Of a stretch of DNA of 64,000 nt, positions 19,128 through 27,367 are shown piece by piece. The notes under the pieces were generated by a model. That model ran no database searches. It was not told the DNA's origin and worked only from the letters and a program-made list of their open reading frames with translations. The stretch lies in the NCBI GenBank assembly GCA_026708645.1, contig JAPOUM010000041.1, positions 62,001 to 126,000 of the forward strand, read 5' to 3'. The position numbers and the translations under genes are program-made. Numbering within the stretch: the first letter of the stretch is position 1; the number at the start of each line of letters is the position of its first letter. The DNA comes from Acidimicrobiaceae bacterium (GTDB lineage: Bacteria > Actinomycetota > Acidimicrobiia > Acidimicrobiales > Aldehydirespiratoraceae).

Positions 19128-20423
19128 TCAGCGTCCGACGCCGCTGTAGCTGAAGCCTCGCTGCTCGAGAGCCTCGCGGTCCAGGCAGTTTCGGGCGTCG
19201 ATCACATGCAGATCGGCCATCAGCCGAGCCACCCGGTCGAAGTCGAGCTTCTCGAACTCCGGCCACTGCGTCGCCAGAACCAGGGCGTTGGCGCCATGGC
19301 AGGCTTGGTAGGCGTCGGCAGCGATCGCGATGCCGGCCTCACGGGTCGCCGGGCTGCCTGAGATCGCCGGGTCGTAAGCGCTGACCACCGCCCCGGCGCG
19401 GCTGAGCCTGCGAGCGATCTCCATTGCCGGGGAGTCGCGCGAGTCGTCGGTGCCCGCTTTGAAGGCCAGCCCCAGCAAGGCGATGCGCGCCCCTTGCAGA
19501 GCCACCCGGCCGGCGACTTTGCCGACGATGCGTTCGAGCTGCGCCTCGTTGGCCGCGACGACGCTGCGCAACAGCGCAAAGTCGTAACCGGCTTCGGCTG
19601 AGGCGCCGATCAGGGCGAGCGTGTCCTTGGGCAGGCACGACCCGCCCCACCCCGGTCCGGGCTGCAGGTAGTTCGCTCCGATGCGCCCGTCGAGACCCAT
19701 GCCAGCCAGCACGTCATCGACATCGGCGCCCACCGCCTCACAAAGCGCCGCCACAGAGTTGGCGTAGGTCAGCTTCACCGCCAGAAAGGCGTTGGCCGCG
19801 TATTTGATCGACTCGGCCGAGGCCGCGTCGGTGATCAGCACCGGGGCGTCGACGCTCGCGTAGAGTTCGGCGACTCGTCGCGCGGCGGCCCGCTCGTCGG
19901 CGCCCACCACCACGCGGTCGGGTTCCAGGAAGTCCTCGACAGCGGATCCTTGCCGCAAGAACTCGGGGTTGGAGGCCACCGCCACATCGCCGCGTTGCAG
20001 CATCCGAGCCAAAGCCGCGGCGCTGCCGGGAGGTGCCGTGGACTTGTTGACCAGCACCGCGCCCGGTCGCAGGCTGTCACGCACCGCGCCGACTGCGGCT
20101 TCCAGGAAGCTCATGTCGGCGCCCCCGGCGGAGTTGCCGGGGGTGGGCACGCACAAGAACACGAAGTCGGCGCCTGAGGCGGCCGCGGCGGAGTCGGTGA
20201 CGAAGCGGAGCCGCTTCGAGCCGAGCCCCGCTGAGAGCAGCTCCCCGAGCCTGGGCTCGAGTATGGGCACCTCGCCGCGCTGCAGTCCGTCGATCCGCTG
20301 CTCATCGATGTCGCTGCAAACAACACGATGCCCCATCCAGGACAGGCACGCCGCCGTGGTCAGACCTACGTAGCCCGCCCCCACCACAGCCAGGTTCCTA
20401 GCGGACGGTCGAGAATCAGCCAC
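19128..20423 (-). CDS. ugd: UDP-glucose 6-dehydrogenase
   Basis: 431 aa. The Rossmann start is NLAVVGAGYVGLTTAACLSW. FVCVPTP-type segment FLCVPTPGNSAGGADMSFLE follows, and the catalytic Cys lies in WGGSCLPKDTLAL. The C-terminal domain has LGLAFKAGTDDSRDSPAMEI. It oxidises UDP-glucose to UDP-glucuronate with two NAD+. The frame is open to 20540, but GTG 20423 overlaps the LCP stop (GTGGCTGA), is preceded by GGGTGAG, and gives the family's usual length. It is coupled to the upstream LCP gene, linking sugar supply to envelope-polymer attachment. Confidence 0.92.
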   Translation of the reverse strand: MADSRPSARNLAVVGAGYVGLTTAACLSWMGHRVVCSDIDEQRIDGLQRGEVPILEPRLGELLSAGLGSKRLRFVTDSAAAASGADFVFLCVPTPGNSAGGADMSFLEAAVGAVRDSLRPGAVLVNKSTAPPGSAAALARMLQRGDVAVASNPEFLRQGSAVEDFLEPDRVVVGADERAAARRVAELYASVDAPVLITDAASAESIKYAANAFLAVKLTYANSVAALCEAVGADVDDVLAGMGLDGRIGANYLQPGPGWGGSCLPKDTLALIGASAEAGYDFALLRSVVAANEAQLERIVGKVAGRVALQGARIALLGLAFKAGTDDSRDSPAMEIARRLSRAGAVVSAYDPAISGSPATREAGIAIAADAYQACHGANALVLATQWPEFEKLDFDRVARLMADLHVIDARNCLDREALEQRGFSYSGVGR

Positions 20424-22026
20424 AGGACTCACCCGCCGGCGGCCGGCCGCGGACACGCGAAGACGGCGGATCGTCTCGGCTCGCCTGCGCCGCCGCCTGC
20501 ACAGCGACGACTGCCGTCGCCGGACCGGCCGAAGCCGCAACCGCGGCGCCCGAAACCGCTGTGCCCGAAACTGGCGTGCCCGAAACTGGCGTAGCCGGGC
20601 GCCCCGAGGCGCCGGACGATCCTGTGCCGACGGGAGCGAAACCGTCCGCCGGGTCGGGCAGCACCGCAGGAACGCCGCGAGCCTCGGCCCTTTCCCGCGC
20701 CACGCTGAACGGTTCGGGCGCCAGCACCAGAACTCCGCGATAGTCGACGCCCAGCACCGTGATCACCCCCTCGACACGTTCGTCAGCCACCACATAGGGA
20801 ATCGGGTCGAGATAGCGGGCCACTGTCAAGGCGGCATCCTCAGCCCCCGTTCCGTGCAGGATCACGGTCTCGGGAATAGCCGGCGCCAAGAAATGGCCGA
20901 GGATCTCGAAACCCTCGCCGCTCAGGCCCGCGGATGCGTCGCTGAGTTTGGAATCGTTGAACCCGGCGAGCCTCAACACTACGTCTGCGGGACTGGCGCC
21001 GTCGGAGGCGCCTCGGAACACTTCGAGCCGCGGCTCGTTGACGCTGCCGGCGTCAGCTTCGCCCTTGTAACGGCCGTCGGGCCAGTAGAGCGTGTAGACC
21101 TCGAGGCGCTCCCGGTTGAGGTTCTCGGGGCTGAACCCCGAGAAATCCCGAGCCAGCGACACCAGCTCCCCGAGCGTCAGATCCTGATCGAACGACACGA
21201 GGTCGGCGCCTGCGTTGATCATGCCGATCATGGCGGCGGGATTCCTGGCCCCGCGGGCGATGGCCCGATCCAGTGCCAGCACCAGAAAATCCTGCTGCCG
21301 GGCGATGCGATGGAAGTCGTTGCCCCCGGTGACGCGCCAGCGCCCGTCGATCAGCTCCGTGTAGGTGCGGCTTCGCACATATTGCAGCGCCTGCTCGCCG
21401 TCGAGGACGTGACATCCTGAGGTGGCGATGTTCAGCTGAGATTTGGGGTCGCGCGCCGGATGGTCGAACCACACCGGCACGCCTCCGAGCGTGTCCACCA
21501 CCTGCTGAAAGCCTGCGAAATCGATCTCGACGTAGTGGTTGATCTCCACGTCGAACATCGAGGTCACGGTCTCCACGAGAAGCGGGGCGCCGCCGATCAG
21601 CAGAGCCGAGTTGATCTTGTGGTCCTGCGCTCCCGGGATCTCCGCCCAGAGATCGCGCGGGATCGACAGCACCCAGGCCGACAAGGACTCAGGGTCGAGC
21701 CTCACCAGCATGATCACGTCGGCCAGCGCCCTGCCGGCGGCATTGATGCCCGACGCGGCGCCGGGGGCGACATCGACACTGCTGTCGGTGCCGACCACCA
21801 GGAAGTTGACGGGTTCGCCGGGCTCGGTCGCGGAGCGCAGCAACTCGCGTCCGTACTGCACGGTGCCAGGGAACTGCACCGGCTCGTACTCTTCCCAGAC
21901 CTCTTCCACATACTGGACCGTCTCGGCGGAGGCCACCGCGACGACGATCACCGCGAGGCTCGCCAGCACCGTCAGCCTCTGCGGCCAACTGCGTCTGAAC
22001 CGCGCCTTGTCTTGTCGGTTCGACAC
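20416..22026 (-). CDS. LytR-CpsA-Psr (LCP) family protein with LytR_C domain
   Basis: 536 aa. A TM segment (about 15-34) precedes an LCP catalytic domain with NFLVVGTDSSVD, ADVIMLVRLDPES, VLSIPRDLW, DHKINSALLIGG and LDGEQALQYVRSRTY, whose Arg and Asp residues bind the polyprenyl pyrophosphate. The C-terminal third contains a LytR_C-like domain (ETVILHGTGAEDAALTVARY). The tail is Pro/Ser/Val/Ala-rich with repeated PVSGTPVSGTAVSG. LCP enzymes transfer glycans from polyprenyl carriers to peptidoglycan. Start GTG 22026 has TAGCCT 8 nt upstream. Confidence 0.92.
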   Translation of the reverse strand: MSNRQDKARFRRSWPQRLTVLASLAVIVVAVASAETVQYVEEVWEEYEPVQFPGTVQYGRELLRSATEPGEPVNFLVVGTDSSVDVAPGAASGINAAGRALADVIMLVRLDPESLSAWVLSIPRDLWAEIPGAQDHKINSALLIGGAPLLVETVTSMFDVEINHYVEIDFAGFQQVVDTLGGVPVWFDHPARDPKSQLNIATSGCHVLDGEQALQYVRSRTYTELIDGRWRVTGGNDFHRIARQQDFLVLALDRAIARGARNPAAMIGMINAGADLVSFDQDLTLGELVSLARDFSGFSPENLNRERLEVYTLYWPDGRYKGEADAGSVNEPRLEVFRGASDGASPADVVLRLAGFNDSKLSDASAGLSGEGFEILGHFLAPAIPETVILHGTGAEDAALTVARYLDPIPYVVADERVEGVITVLGVDYRGVLVLAPEPFSVARERAEARGVPAVLPDPADGFAPVGTGSSGASGRPATPVSGTPVSGTAVSGAAVAASAGPATAVVAVQAAAQASRDDPPSSRVRGRPPAGESCG

Positions 22027-22034
22027 AGCCCGTC

Positions 22035-22040
22035 AGGCTA
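22035..22040 (-). promoter_or_regulatory. -10 element (TAGCCT), leaderless start of LCP gene
   Basis: Minus-strand TAGCCT, 8 nt before GTG 22026. Confidence 0.5.
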
Positions 22041-22117
22041 CCGCTGAGGCGTCGGCTGTCGGTCGTCGCCCCCCTCCCCCTTCCTGAGCCTCCTCGCGGC
22101 TCGGGCGCCGGGCTCTC

Positions 22118-22200
22118 CGTCAGTCAGTCAGTTCGTCAGTCAGCCAGTTCGTCGATTCGCCAGTTCGTCTCGCCAGTTCGTCTCGCCAGTTCGTCAGTTG
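22118..22200. repeat. Short tandem repeats (CAGTTCGTC / CGCCAGTTCGTCT)
   Basis: CAGTTCGT recurs six times, with two exact CGCCAGTTCGTCT units near 22158-22183 and a preceding CAGT microsatellite. The tract fills the gap between birA and the LCP promoter and runs through the birA stop codon. It is the only long microsatellite-like region seen. Confidence 0.7.
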
Positions 22201-23027
22201 GCGGCAGAACCCGCGTCACGCAGATGGATCACGTCGCCCGTGTCGATCAGAATGGTCTGTGGGGCCGTGCCGGTCAGGCCGGCTCCGGGGGCCTCAAGCA
22301 CCAGACGACCCGAGGCGTCGATGTCGACCGCGACTCCCTCGACCGTGACCCCGCCGGCAAGCTGCACCCTCACCAGGCTTCCAAGAGTCGCTGACATCGC
22401 CCGCAGATCGCTGCAAGCCGCGGTCGGATCCGCAAGATAGGAGGGCAGTTCAGCCAGCAGCCGCGCCAACAGCCGGTCGCGTCCCCATACAGTCCCGAGC
22501 TGCGCCAGCGCCGCGGCGCCGGGTTGATCAGGCGCCGCGGCCAGGTTCATGCCCAGACCCACCACAACCACCGGAGGGTCGCCTGCGACCGTCTCCGAAA
22601 GCACCCCCGCCAGCTTGCCGTCGACATCCGGCGAGCAGATCAACAGGTCGTTCGGCCATTTGGACCGCAGCGCTGCGGCGCCGCTTCCGCAGCCTTCGAC
22701 GGCGGCCGAGGCCGCAGCCAGCGCCGCAGCCGAGACCGCAGCGACACAGCCGTGGGCGTCCGGCAGCGGCGCCTTCAGCCGAAAGCTCACCAGCAGCGAC
22801 GCTTCGCTCCCCTGCGGCCCGCCGGAGGCGTCGACCCAGCGGCGCCCCACCCGTCCCCTGCCTGCGTGCTGGTGATCCGCTACGAGCACGACCTGCGAGC
22901 GGTCCCCGAGCCTGGCTTGCGTGACCAGGTCGTCGTTGGTGGAGCCGGTCGCCGCGGTGTGGCGCAGCTCGCCGAAACCCGCAGCCGTCGCCGCCGCGGA
23001 GCTGAGCGGCAGCGCAGCTGAAGGCAT
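22194..23027 (-). CDS. birA: Biotin--[acetyl-CoA-carboxylase] ligase
   Basis: About 277 aa. TGSTNDDLVTQARLGDRSQV and VVLVADHQHAGRGRVGRRWV form the biotinyl-AMP binding loop (GRGRxGRxW). LRSKWPNDLLI is the catalytic KWPND motif. VVVGLGMNLAAAP corresponds to the GIGxN motif. No N-terminal winged helix is present, so it is a class I ligase without repressor function. It is divergent from the biotin carboxylase gene, its probable substrate. There are two adjacent ATGs (23030, 23027); 23027 is chosen because TAGTTT is exactly 6 nt upstream of it. Confidence 0.92.
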   Translation of the reverse strand: MPSAALPLSSAAATAAGFGELRHTAATGSTNDDLVTQARLGDRSQVVLVADHQHAGRGRVGRRWVDASGGPQGSEASLLVSFRLKAPLPDAHGCVAAVSAAALAAASAAVEGCGSGAAALRSKWPNDLLICSPDVDGKLAGVLSETVAGDPPVVVVGLGMNLAAAPDQPGAAALAQLGTVWGRDRLLARLLAELPSYLADPTAACSDLRAMSATLGSLVRVQLAGGVTVEGVAVDIDASGRLVLEAPGAGLTGTAPQTILIDTGDVIHLRDAGSAAN

Positions 23028-23033
23028 CATCGC

Positions 23034-23039
23034 AAACTA
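23034..23039 (-). promoter_or_regulatory. -10 element (TAGTTT), leaderless start of birA
   Basis: Minus-strand TAGTTT lies 6 nt before ATG 23027 and 3 nt before ATG 23030. Confidence 0.5.
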
Positions 23040-23163
23040 GCGAGAGCGAGAGCGCGAGCAGTTGAGAGTTCCCCGTGATCCGCGAGCCGCTGCCAGGGGC
23101 GAGACGCCGGCGGCGGCGGGCGTTCCGTGTGATCCGGGCCGCGATCGGCTATCCAATGGGGTG

Positions 23164-24924
23164 ATGTTCACGAAGGTGCTGATAGCCAACAGAGGCGAGA
23201 TCGCGGTCCGGGTGATAAGGGCCTGCCGCGAGTTCGGCATCAAATCGGCCGCCGTCTACTCCGACGAGGACCGTGACGCGCTGCATGTGCGTCTCGCGGA
23301 CGAGGCCTACCCGCTGGGCGGCTCGACGGCTGCGGAGAGCTACCTGCGAAGCGACGCCCTGATCGCGGCGATCGAACGCAGCGGCGCAGACGCCGTGCAT
23401 CCCGGATACGGCTTCTTCAGCGAGAACGGCGACTTCGCCCGTGCCGTCACCGCCGCCGGCGTCGCCTTCATCGGGCCTCCCCCCGAAGCGATCGAAGTCA
23501 TGGGCGACAAGATCTCGGCGCGCCACGCTGCCACCAGCTGCGGCGTGGATCCCGTCCCCGGCGCCACCGAGCCGCTGCTCGAGGCCGCCCAGATCAAGGC
23601 TTTCGCCGACTCTTTCGGCTGGCCTGTCGCTGTGAAAGCCGCCTACGGGGGAGGCGGCCGCGGCATGAAGGTGGTGCGCGAGGCTTCCGAGGCGGCTGCG
23701 GCCGTCGAGTCCGCGCAACGAGAGTCGCTCGCCTATTTCGGACGAGACGAACTGTACATGGAGCGCTATTTCGACGCCGCCCGTCATGTCGAGGTGCAAG
23801 TGCTGGCGGACGCCCACGGCAACTGCATCCATCTGGGCACCCGTGACTGCTCAGCCCAGAGGCGCCATCAGAAGCTGATCGAGGAGGCGCCGGCGCCCGA
23901 CATCGACCCCGAGACGCTCGCAGCCATGGGGCAGGCGGCGATAGCGGTGGCGCGAGGCTGCGGTTACGTCAACGCCGGCACCGTCGAGTTCCTCTACGCC
24001 GAAGATTCCTTCTACTACTTGGAGATGAACACGCGGCTGCAAGTGGAGCATCCCGTCACCGAGCTGGTGACCGGAGTCGATCTCGTGGAGCAGCAGCTGC
24101 GAATAGCCGGCGGCGAGCCGTTGACTCTGACGCAGGGCGACATCGTCACTGACGGCTGCTCAATCGAGGCGCGCGTCAACGCCGAGGACCCCGCCGGCGG
24201 CGCCTTTCTGCCCAGCCCCGGCTTGGTGACCGAGCTGCGACCCGCCCAGGGCTACGCCACCCGCTGGGACGGCGGCTACGAAGCCGGCGACAACGTCAGC
24301 CCCTACTACGACAATCTGATCGGCAAGTTGGTGGTTTGGGGCCGCAGTCGCGACATCGCCATCGGCCGGCTGCTGCGAGCCTTGTCCGAGACGCGGATTG
24401 CGGGCGTCGCCACCACCATCGGCGCCGCTGAAGCGATCCTGAGCCACCCGGATTTCGCGGCGGTGGCCCATTCCACCCGCTGGGTGGAGGAACAACTCGA
24501 TCTGACGGACGTGAGATCGTCCCAAGAGCCTTCGACCGTAGGCGGCGGCGCAGTCGGCGCCGCGGCCAAGGAGCGCCACGAGATCGAAGTCGAGGTGGAC
24601 GGCAAGCGCTTCAACGTGGCTTTGCGGGCGCCGCGAACCGAGAGCGCCGACCCTCAGCGGCGGAGCGCTTCACGCCGCCAGTCGAGGGGCCTGTCAAGAG
24701 CCGGCGGCGGCAGCGGCGAGGTCACAGTCGCAATGCAGGGAACGATCATCAAACTGCTGGTCGAGGTGGGCGACGAAGTGCGGTCCGGTGATCCGGTGGC
24801 TGTGCTCGAGGCCATGAAGATGGAGAACAACATCGCCGCGGAACGCTCGGGCAAGGTGGCCGAGATTCGGGTTCAGGTGGGCGACTCGGTCGGAAGCGGC
24901 GACACCATCGCAGTGATCGAATGA
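23164..24924 (+). CDS. Acetyl-/propionyl-CoA carboxylase alpha chain (biotin carboxylase + BCCP)
   Basis: 586 aa. The biotin carboxylase domain starts KVLIANRGEIAVRVIRACRE; the ATP-grasp loop is AAYGGGGRGMKVV, and QVLADAHGNCIHLGTRDCSAQ, EMNTRLQVEHPVTE and the BC C-terminal domain follow. A linker (about 460-520) leads to a C-terminal biotinyl domain with EAMKMENN, whose Lys (about 552) is biotinylated. It carboxylates biotin for acyl-CoA carboxylase complexes; the carboxyltransferase subunit is not in this window. The frame opens at 23062, but homology begins at ATG 23164. It is divergent from birA. Confidence 0.93.
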   Translation: MFTKVLIANRGEIAVRVIRACREFGIKSAAVYSDEDRDALHVRLADEAYPLGGSTAAESYLRSDALIAAIERSGADAVHPGYGFFSENGDFARAVTAAGVAFIGPPPEAIEVMGDKISARHAATSCGVDPVPGATEPLLEAAQIKAFADSFGWPVAVKAAYGGGGRGMKVVREASEAAAAVESAQRESLAYFGRDELYMERYFDAARHVEVQVLADAHGNCIHLGTRDCSAQRRHQKLIEEAPAPDIDPETLAAMGQAAIAVARGCGYVNAGTVEFLYAEDSFYYLEMNTRLQVEHPVTELVTGVDLVEQQLRIAGGEPLTLTQGDIVTDGCSIEARVNAEDPAGGAFLPSPGLVTELRPAQGYATRWDGGYEAGDNVSPYYDNLIGKLVVWGRSRDIAIGRLLRALSETRIAGVATTIGAAEAILSHPDFAAVAHSTRWVEEQLDLTDVRSSQEPSTVGGGAVGAAAKERHEIEVEVDGKRFNVALRAPRTESADPQRRSASRRQSRGLSRAGGGSGEVTVAMQGTIIKLLVEVGDEVRSGDPVAVLEAMKMENNIAAERSGKVAEIRVQVGDSVGSGDTIAVIE

Positions 24925-24947
24925 ACGCGAGCAGCCAGAGCCGGTGA
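24921..24947 (+). CDS. Eight-codon mini-ORF bridging carboxylase and GT2 genes
   Basis: ATG 24921 overlaps the carboxylase stop (ATGA). It reads MNASSQSR and its TGA (24945-24947) overlaps the next gene's GTG (GTGA). It thus links both genes by 4-nt overlaps on each side. A coupling role is inferred. Confidence 0.4.
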   Translation: MNASSQSR

Positions 24948-25936
24948 AACAAGCGCCTGACAGTGCCGCGGCGCCCGCCGAGCCGGAGTGCGACGTCAGC
25001 GTGGTGCTGCCCGTCTACAACGAGGCGGCGCATCTCAGCGACGAACTCGACCGCATCACCGAGGCTCTGGACCGCTCCAGCTACAGCTGGGAAGTGATCG
25101 TGGTGGACGACGGCTCCAGCGACGGCTCAGGCGATCTGGCGCTGGGGCGGCCCGGTGTGCGGCTGCTGCGCTCCGCTCGCAACCGCGGCTGCGGCGCGGC
25201 GCGGCGGATCGGCACGCTGGCCGCCAAGGGCCGGGTGGTGGTGTGGAGCGACGCCGACATGACCTACCCCAACCATGAGATTTCCGCTTTGGTCGACGAC
25301 CTCGGCGACGCCGACCAACTGGTGGGTGCCCGCACCACCGAGCAAGGAACACTCAAAGCGCTGCGCATCCCCGCCAAATGGGTGATCAGGCGCCTGGCGG
25401 GCTATCTGGCCCGCACACGCATACCCGACTTGAATTCGGGCTTCCGCGCCATGCGACGCGACGTGGCCGAACAGTTCGTCCGGCAGATCCCCGACGGCTT
25501 CTCGTGCGTCACCACCATCACGATGCTGTTCTTGATGAACGGCTACAGCGTGCGCTACAAGCCGATCGACTACCGGCCCCGGTCGGGTCGCTCGAAGTTC
25601 CACTGGTGGGTAGACACACGCCGCTACCTGCTGCAGATCTTGCGGATGATGCTCTCACACGACCCGCTGCGGGTGTTCATGCCGCTGACAGCGGTCCTGG
25701 GCGCCGCTTTCGCGGTGAAACTGGGCTACGACCTCACCGGCAAGGACTTCCGTGTGGCCGCCAACACTCTGCTGTTGGGTTTCGCCGCGGGCCAGGCCCT
25801 GGCAGTAGGCCTGATCGCCGATCTGATGGTGAGAACATCGAGAACGTCGCAGCCCTCCCGCCTCGTCGCGCCCGCCGACACCCGCGAGATCACCACCAAC
25901 GACAGCAGTTATGGCGGTGCCAGTCGGGAGGAGTGA
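24944..25936 (+). CDS. Polyprenyl-phosphate mannosyl/glycosyltransferase-like GT2 (DPM1/GtrB type)
   Basis: 330 aa. The GT2 fold starts VSVVLPVYNEAAHLSDELDR, with VVDDGSSDGS and a metal-binding VWSDADMTYPNHE. The acceptor region has IPDLNSGFRAMRRDV and YSVRYKPIDYRPRSGRSKFH, as in dolichol- or undecaprenyl-phosphate hexose synthases. The C-terminus carries hydrophobic segments (VFMPLTAVLGAAFAVKLGY and a second). It probably charges a polyprenyl phosphate with mannose or glucose at the membrane for GT-C enzymes such as the proteins at 1-2691 and 34926-38297. GTG 24944 has no ribosome-binding site and overlaps a mini-ORF stop. Confidence 0.85.
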   Translation: MKQAPDSAAAPAEPECDVSVVLPVYNEAAHLSDELDRITEALDRSSYSWEVIVVDDGSSDGSGDLALGRPGVRLLRSARNRGCGAARRIGTLAAKGRVVVWSDADMTYPNHEISALVDDLGDADQLVGARTTEQGTLKALRIPAKWVIRRLAGYLARTRIPDLNSGFRAMRRDVAEQFVRQIPDGFSCVTTITMLFLMNGYSVRYKPIDYRPRSGRSKFHWWVDTRRYLLQILRMMLSHDPLRVFMPLTAVLGAAFAVKLGYDLTGKDFRVAANTLLLGFAAGQALAVGLIADLMVRTSRTSQPSRLVAPADTREITTNDSSYGGASREE

Positions 25937-26090
25937 CGCCCCGAGCGGTATGTGACGAGAAAGCGCTCGGGACGCTGGATCGCAGGATCAACTCCCTCCA
26001 TCTTGACGAGAAAGTTCCCTCCGGCGGTTCGAACGGCCTGCTAACTGTCGTCTTAACGCAGCATTCAGGCCATTGTCGCAGCCGTGTGCG
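25937..26090. other. Intergenic gap before the R-M island
   Basis: Lower-GC spacer between the GT2 gene and the restriction-modification genes. I see no gene, tRNA or clear repeat. It marks a composition change at the left edge of the island. Confidence 0.5.
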
Positions 26091-26135
26091 ATGATGACGA
26101 AATGGCCCTGCAAGGTATGGATGTCTGACCAATGA
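26091..26135 (+). CDS. 14-codon mini-ORF overlapping methyltransferase start
   Basis: ATG 26091 (followed by a second ATG) reads MMTKWPCKVWMSDQ. Its TGA (26133-26135) overlaps the methyltransferase ATG as ATGA. The methyltransferase has no well-placed ribosome-binding site. It is possibly a coupling peptide that tunes methylase expression. Confidence 0.35.
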   Translation: MMTKWPCKVWMSDQ

Positions 26136-27367
26136 GCAAGACGCTGCTGTCGAGCATCGACCTGTTCGCCGGTGCTGGGGGTCTCACGCTCGGCTTGCAG
26201 TGGGCCGGATTCGACACCCTGATGGCCAACGACATCTGGCCCCCAGCGATCAACACGCTGGAGCGGAACTTCGGCCATGAATGTGTGGCACCCGACGATG
26301 TGCGAGAACTGTCGGCAGCCGACGTTCTTGCTGAGACAGGAGGCGAGACACCACTCCTCGTCACAGGGGGACCCCCATGTCAGGGGTTCACGTCGGCCGG
26401 AACTCGGCGCGCTTCAGACCACCGCAACACGCTCGTCAGAGAGTTCGCCCGCATAGTCGCTGAACTGCAACCGCAGTGGTTCCTGTTCGAGAATGTCGAA
26501 GGTTTTCTGACTATGTCGGCCGGAGGCTTCATCGTCGACCTGCTCGATGCTGTGCTTGATGCCGGCTACCAGGTGAGACTCCGAAAAGTCAACGTCGCCA
26601 ACTACGGCGTGCCCCAACTCCGCAAGAGGGTGATCGCTATTGGATCGCTCGGAGCTGACCCTGGCTTCCCCGGTCCATCGCATCATGCGTTCGGCGCGCC
26701 GGGAGCAGGAATGGAACGCACTGCGGCATTGCCTAGGACTCCCACGGTCGCCGACGCTCTTGAGCGGCTGGAAGAACCGGCCTCCGCGACCCAGAACGAA
26801 GTCATTCAAGGCCACCGGGCGCCGCTCCTCTCAGCAACCGACTCACGTCGCTTTCGACTACTGGAGCAAGGCCAAACTATGCGCGACCTGCCCGAGAGCT
26901 TGCAGCATCAGAGCTACTCTAGGAGAGCCAACCGGCGAGTCTCAGACGGAATGCCCACGGAACGGCGAGGCGGAGCGCCCGCCGGAATCCGGCGCCTCCG
27001 CGCTGAAGAACCATCAAAAGCCATCACAAGCTCTGCAATCCGAGAGTTCCTCCATCCCTTGGAGGACCGCTGCCTCACCCTTAGAGAGTGTGCACGACTG
27101 CAGGGTTTCCCCGACAGCTTCGGGTTCGTCGGCAACCGATCAGAACAGGCGACACTCATCGGCAACGCGATCCCACCCGCTTTCGGAGAAGTGCTCGGCC
27201 GATGGATCGCAGGCGCAACAGGCCAGCCCCCACAAGAAAGCAGCCACTCGTCGCGGCTACTTGAATTCCGAGTGACGAACGGCGCCGGGGCGAGCCCAGC
27301 ATTGCGCAGTGTCGCCGAACGCGTCAACACGCGATATGGAATCGGGGAGCTGCCCCTGTGGAGCTGA
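26132..27367 (+). CDS. DNA (cytosine-5-)-methyltransferase of a type II R-M system
   Basis: 411 aa with the canonical m5C motifs in order: I (SIDLFAGAGGLTLGLQWAGF), IV (TGGPPCQGFTSAG, catalytic Cys), VI (LFENVEGF), VIII (VPQLRKRVIAIG), a target-recognition region (about 190-300), IX (RECARLQGFPDSF) and X (IGNAIPPAFGE). It transfers a methyl group to C5 of cytosine in a specific site. It overlaps the endonuclease gene by 10 nt, so both are co-expressed. Base composition is lower in GC than in the flanking genes, suggesting acquisition. The recognition site cannot be read from sequence. Confidence 0.95.
   Translation: MSKTLLSSIDLFAGAGGLTLGLQWAGFDTLMANDIWPPAINTLERNFGHECVAPDDVRELSAADVLAETGGETPLLVTGGPPCQGFTSAGTRRASDHRNTLVREFARIVAELQPQWFLFENVEGFLTMSAGGFIVDLLDAVLDAGYQVRLRKVNVANYGVPQLRKRVIAIGSLGADPGFPGPSHHAFGAPGAGMERTAALPRTPTVADALERLEEPASATQNEVIQGHRAPLLSATDSRRFRLLEQGQTMRDLPESLQHQSYSRRANRRVSDGMPTERRGGAPAGIRRLRAEEPSKAITSSAIREFLHPLEDRCLTLRECARLQGFPDSFGFVGNRSEQATLIGNAIPPAFGEVLGRWIAGATGQPPQESSHSSRLLEFRVTNGAGASPALRSVAERVNTRYGIGELPLWS

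Noticed and set aside
23150-23166. Two-codon mini-ORF (ATG GGG TGA) before the carboxylase start
   Set aside because: Too short to separate from chance; the TGATG overlap is noted but not called a feature.
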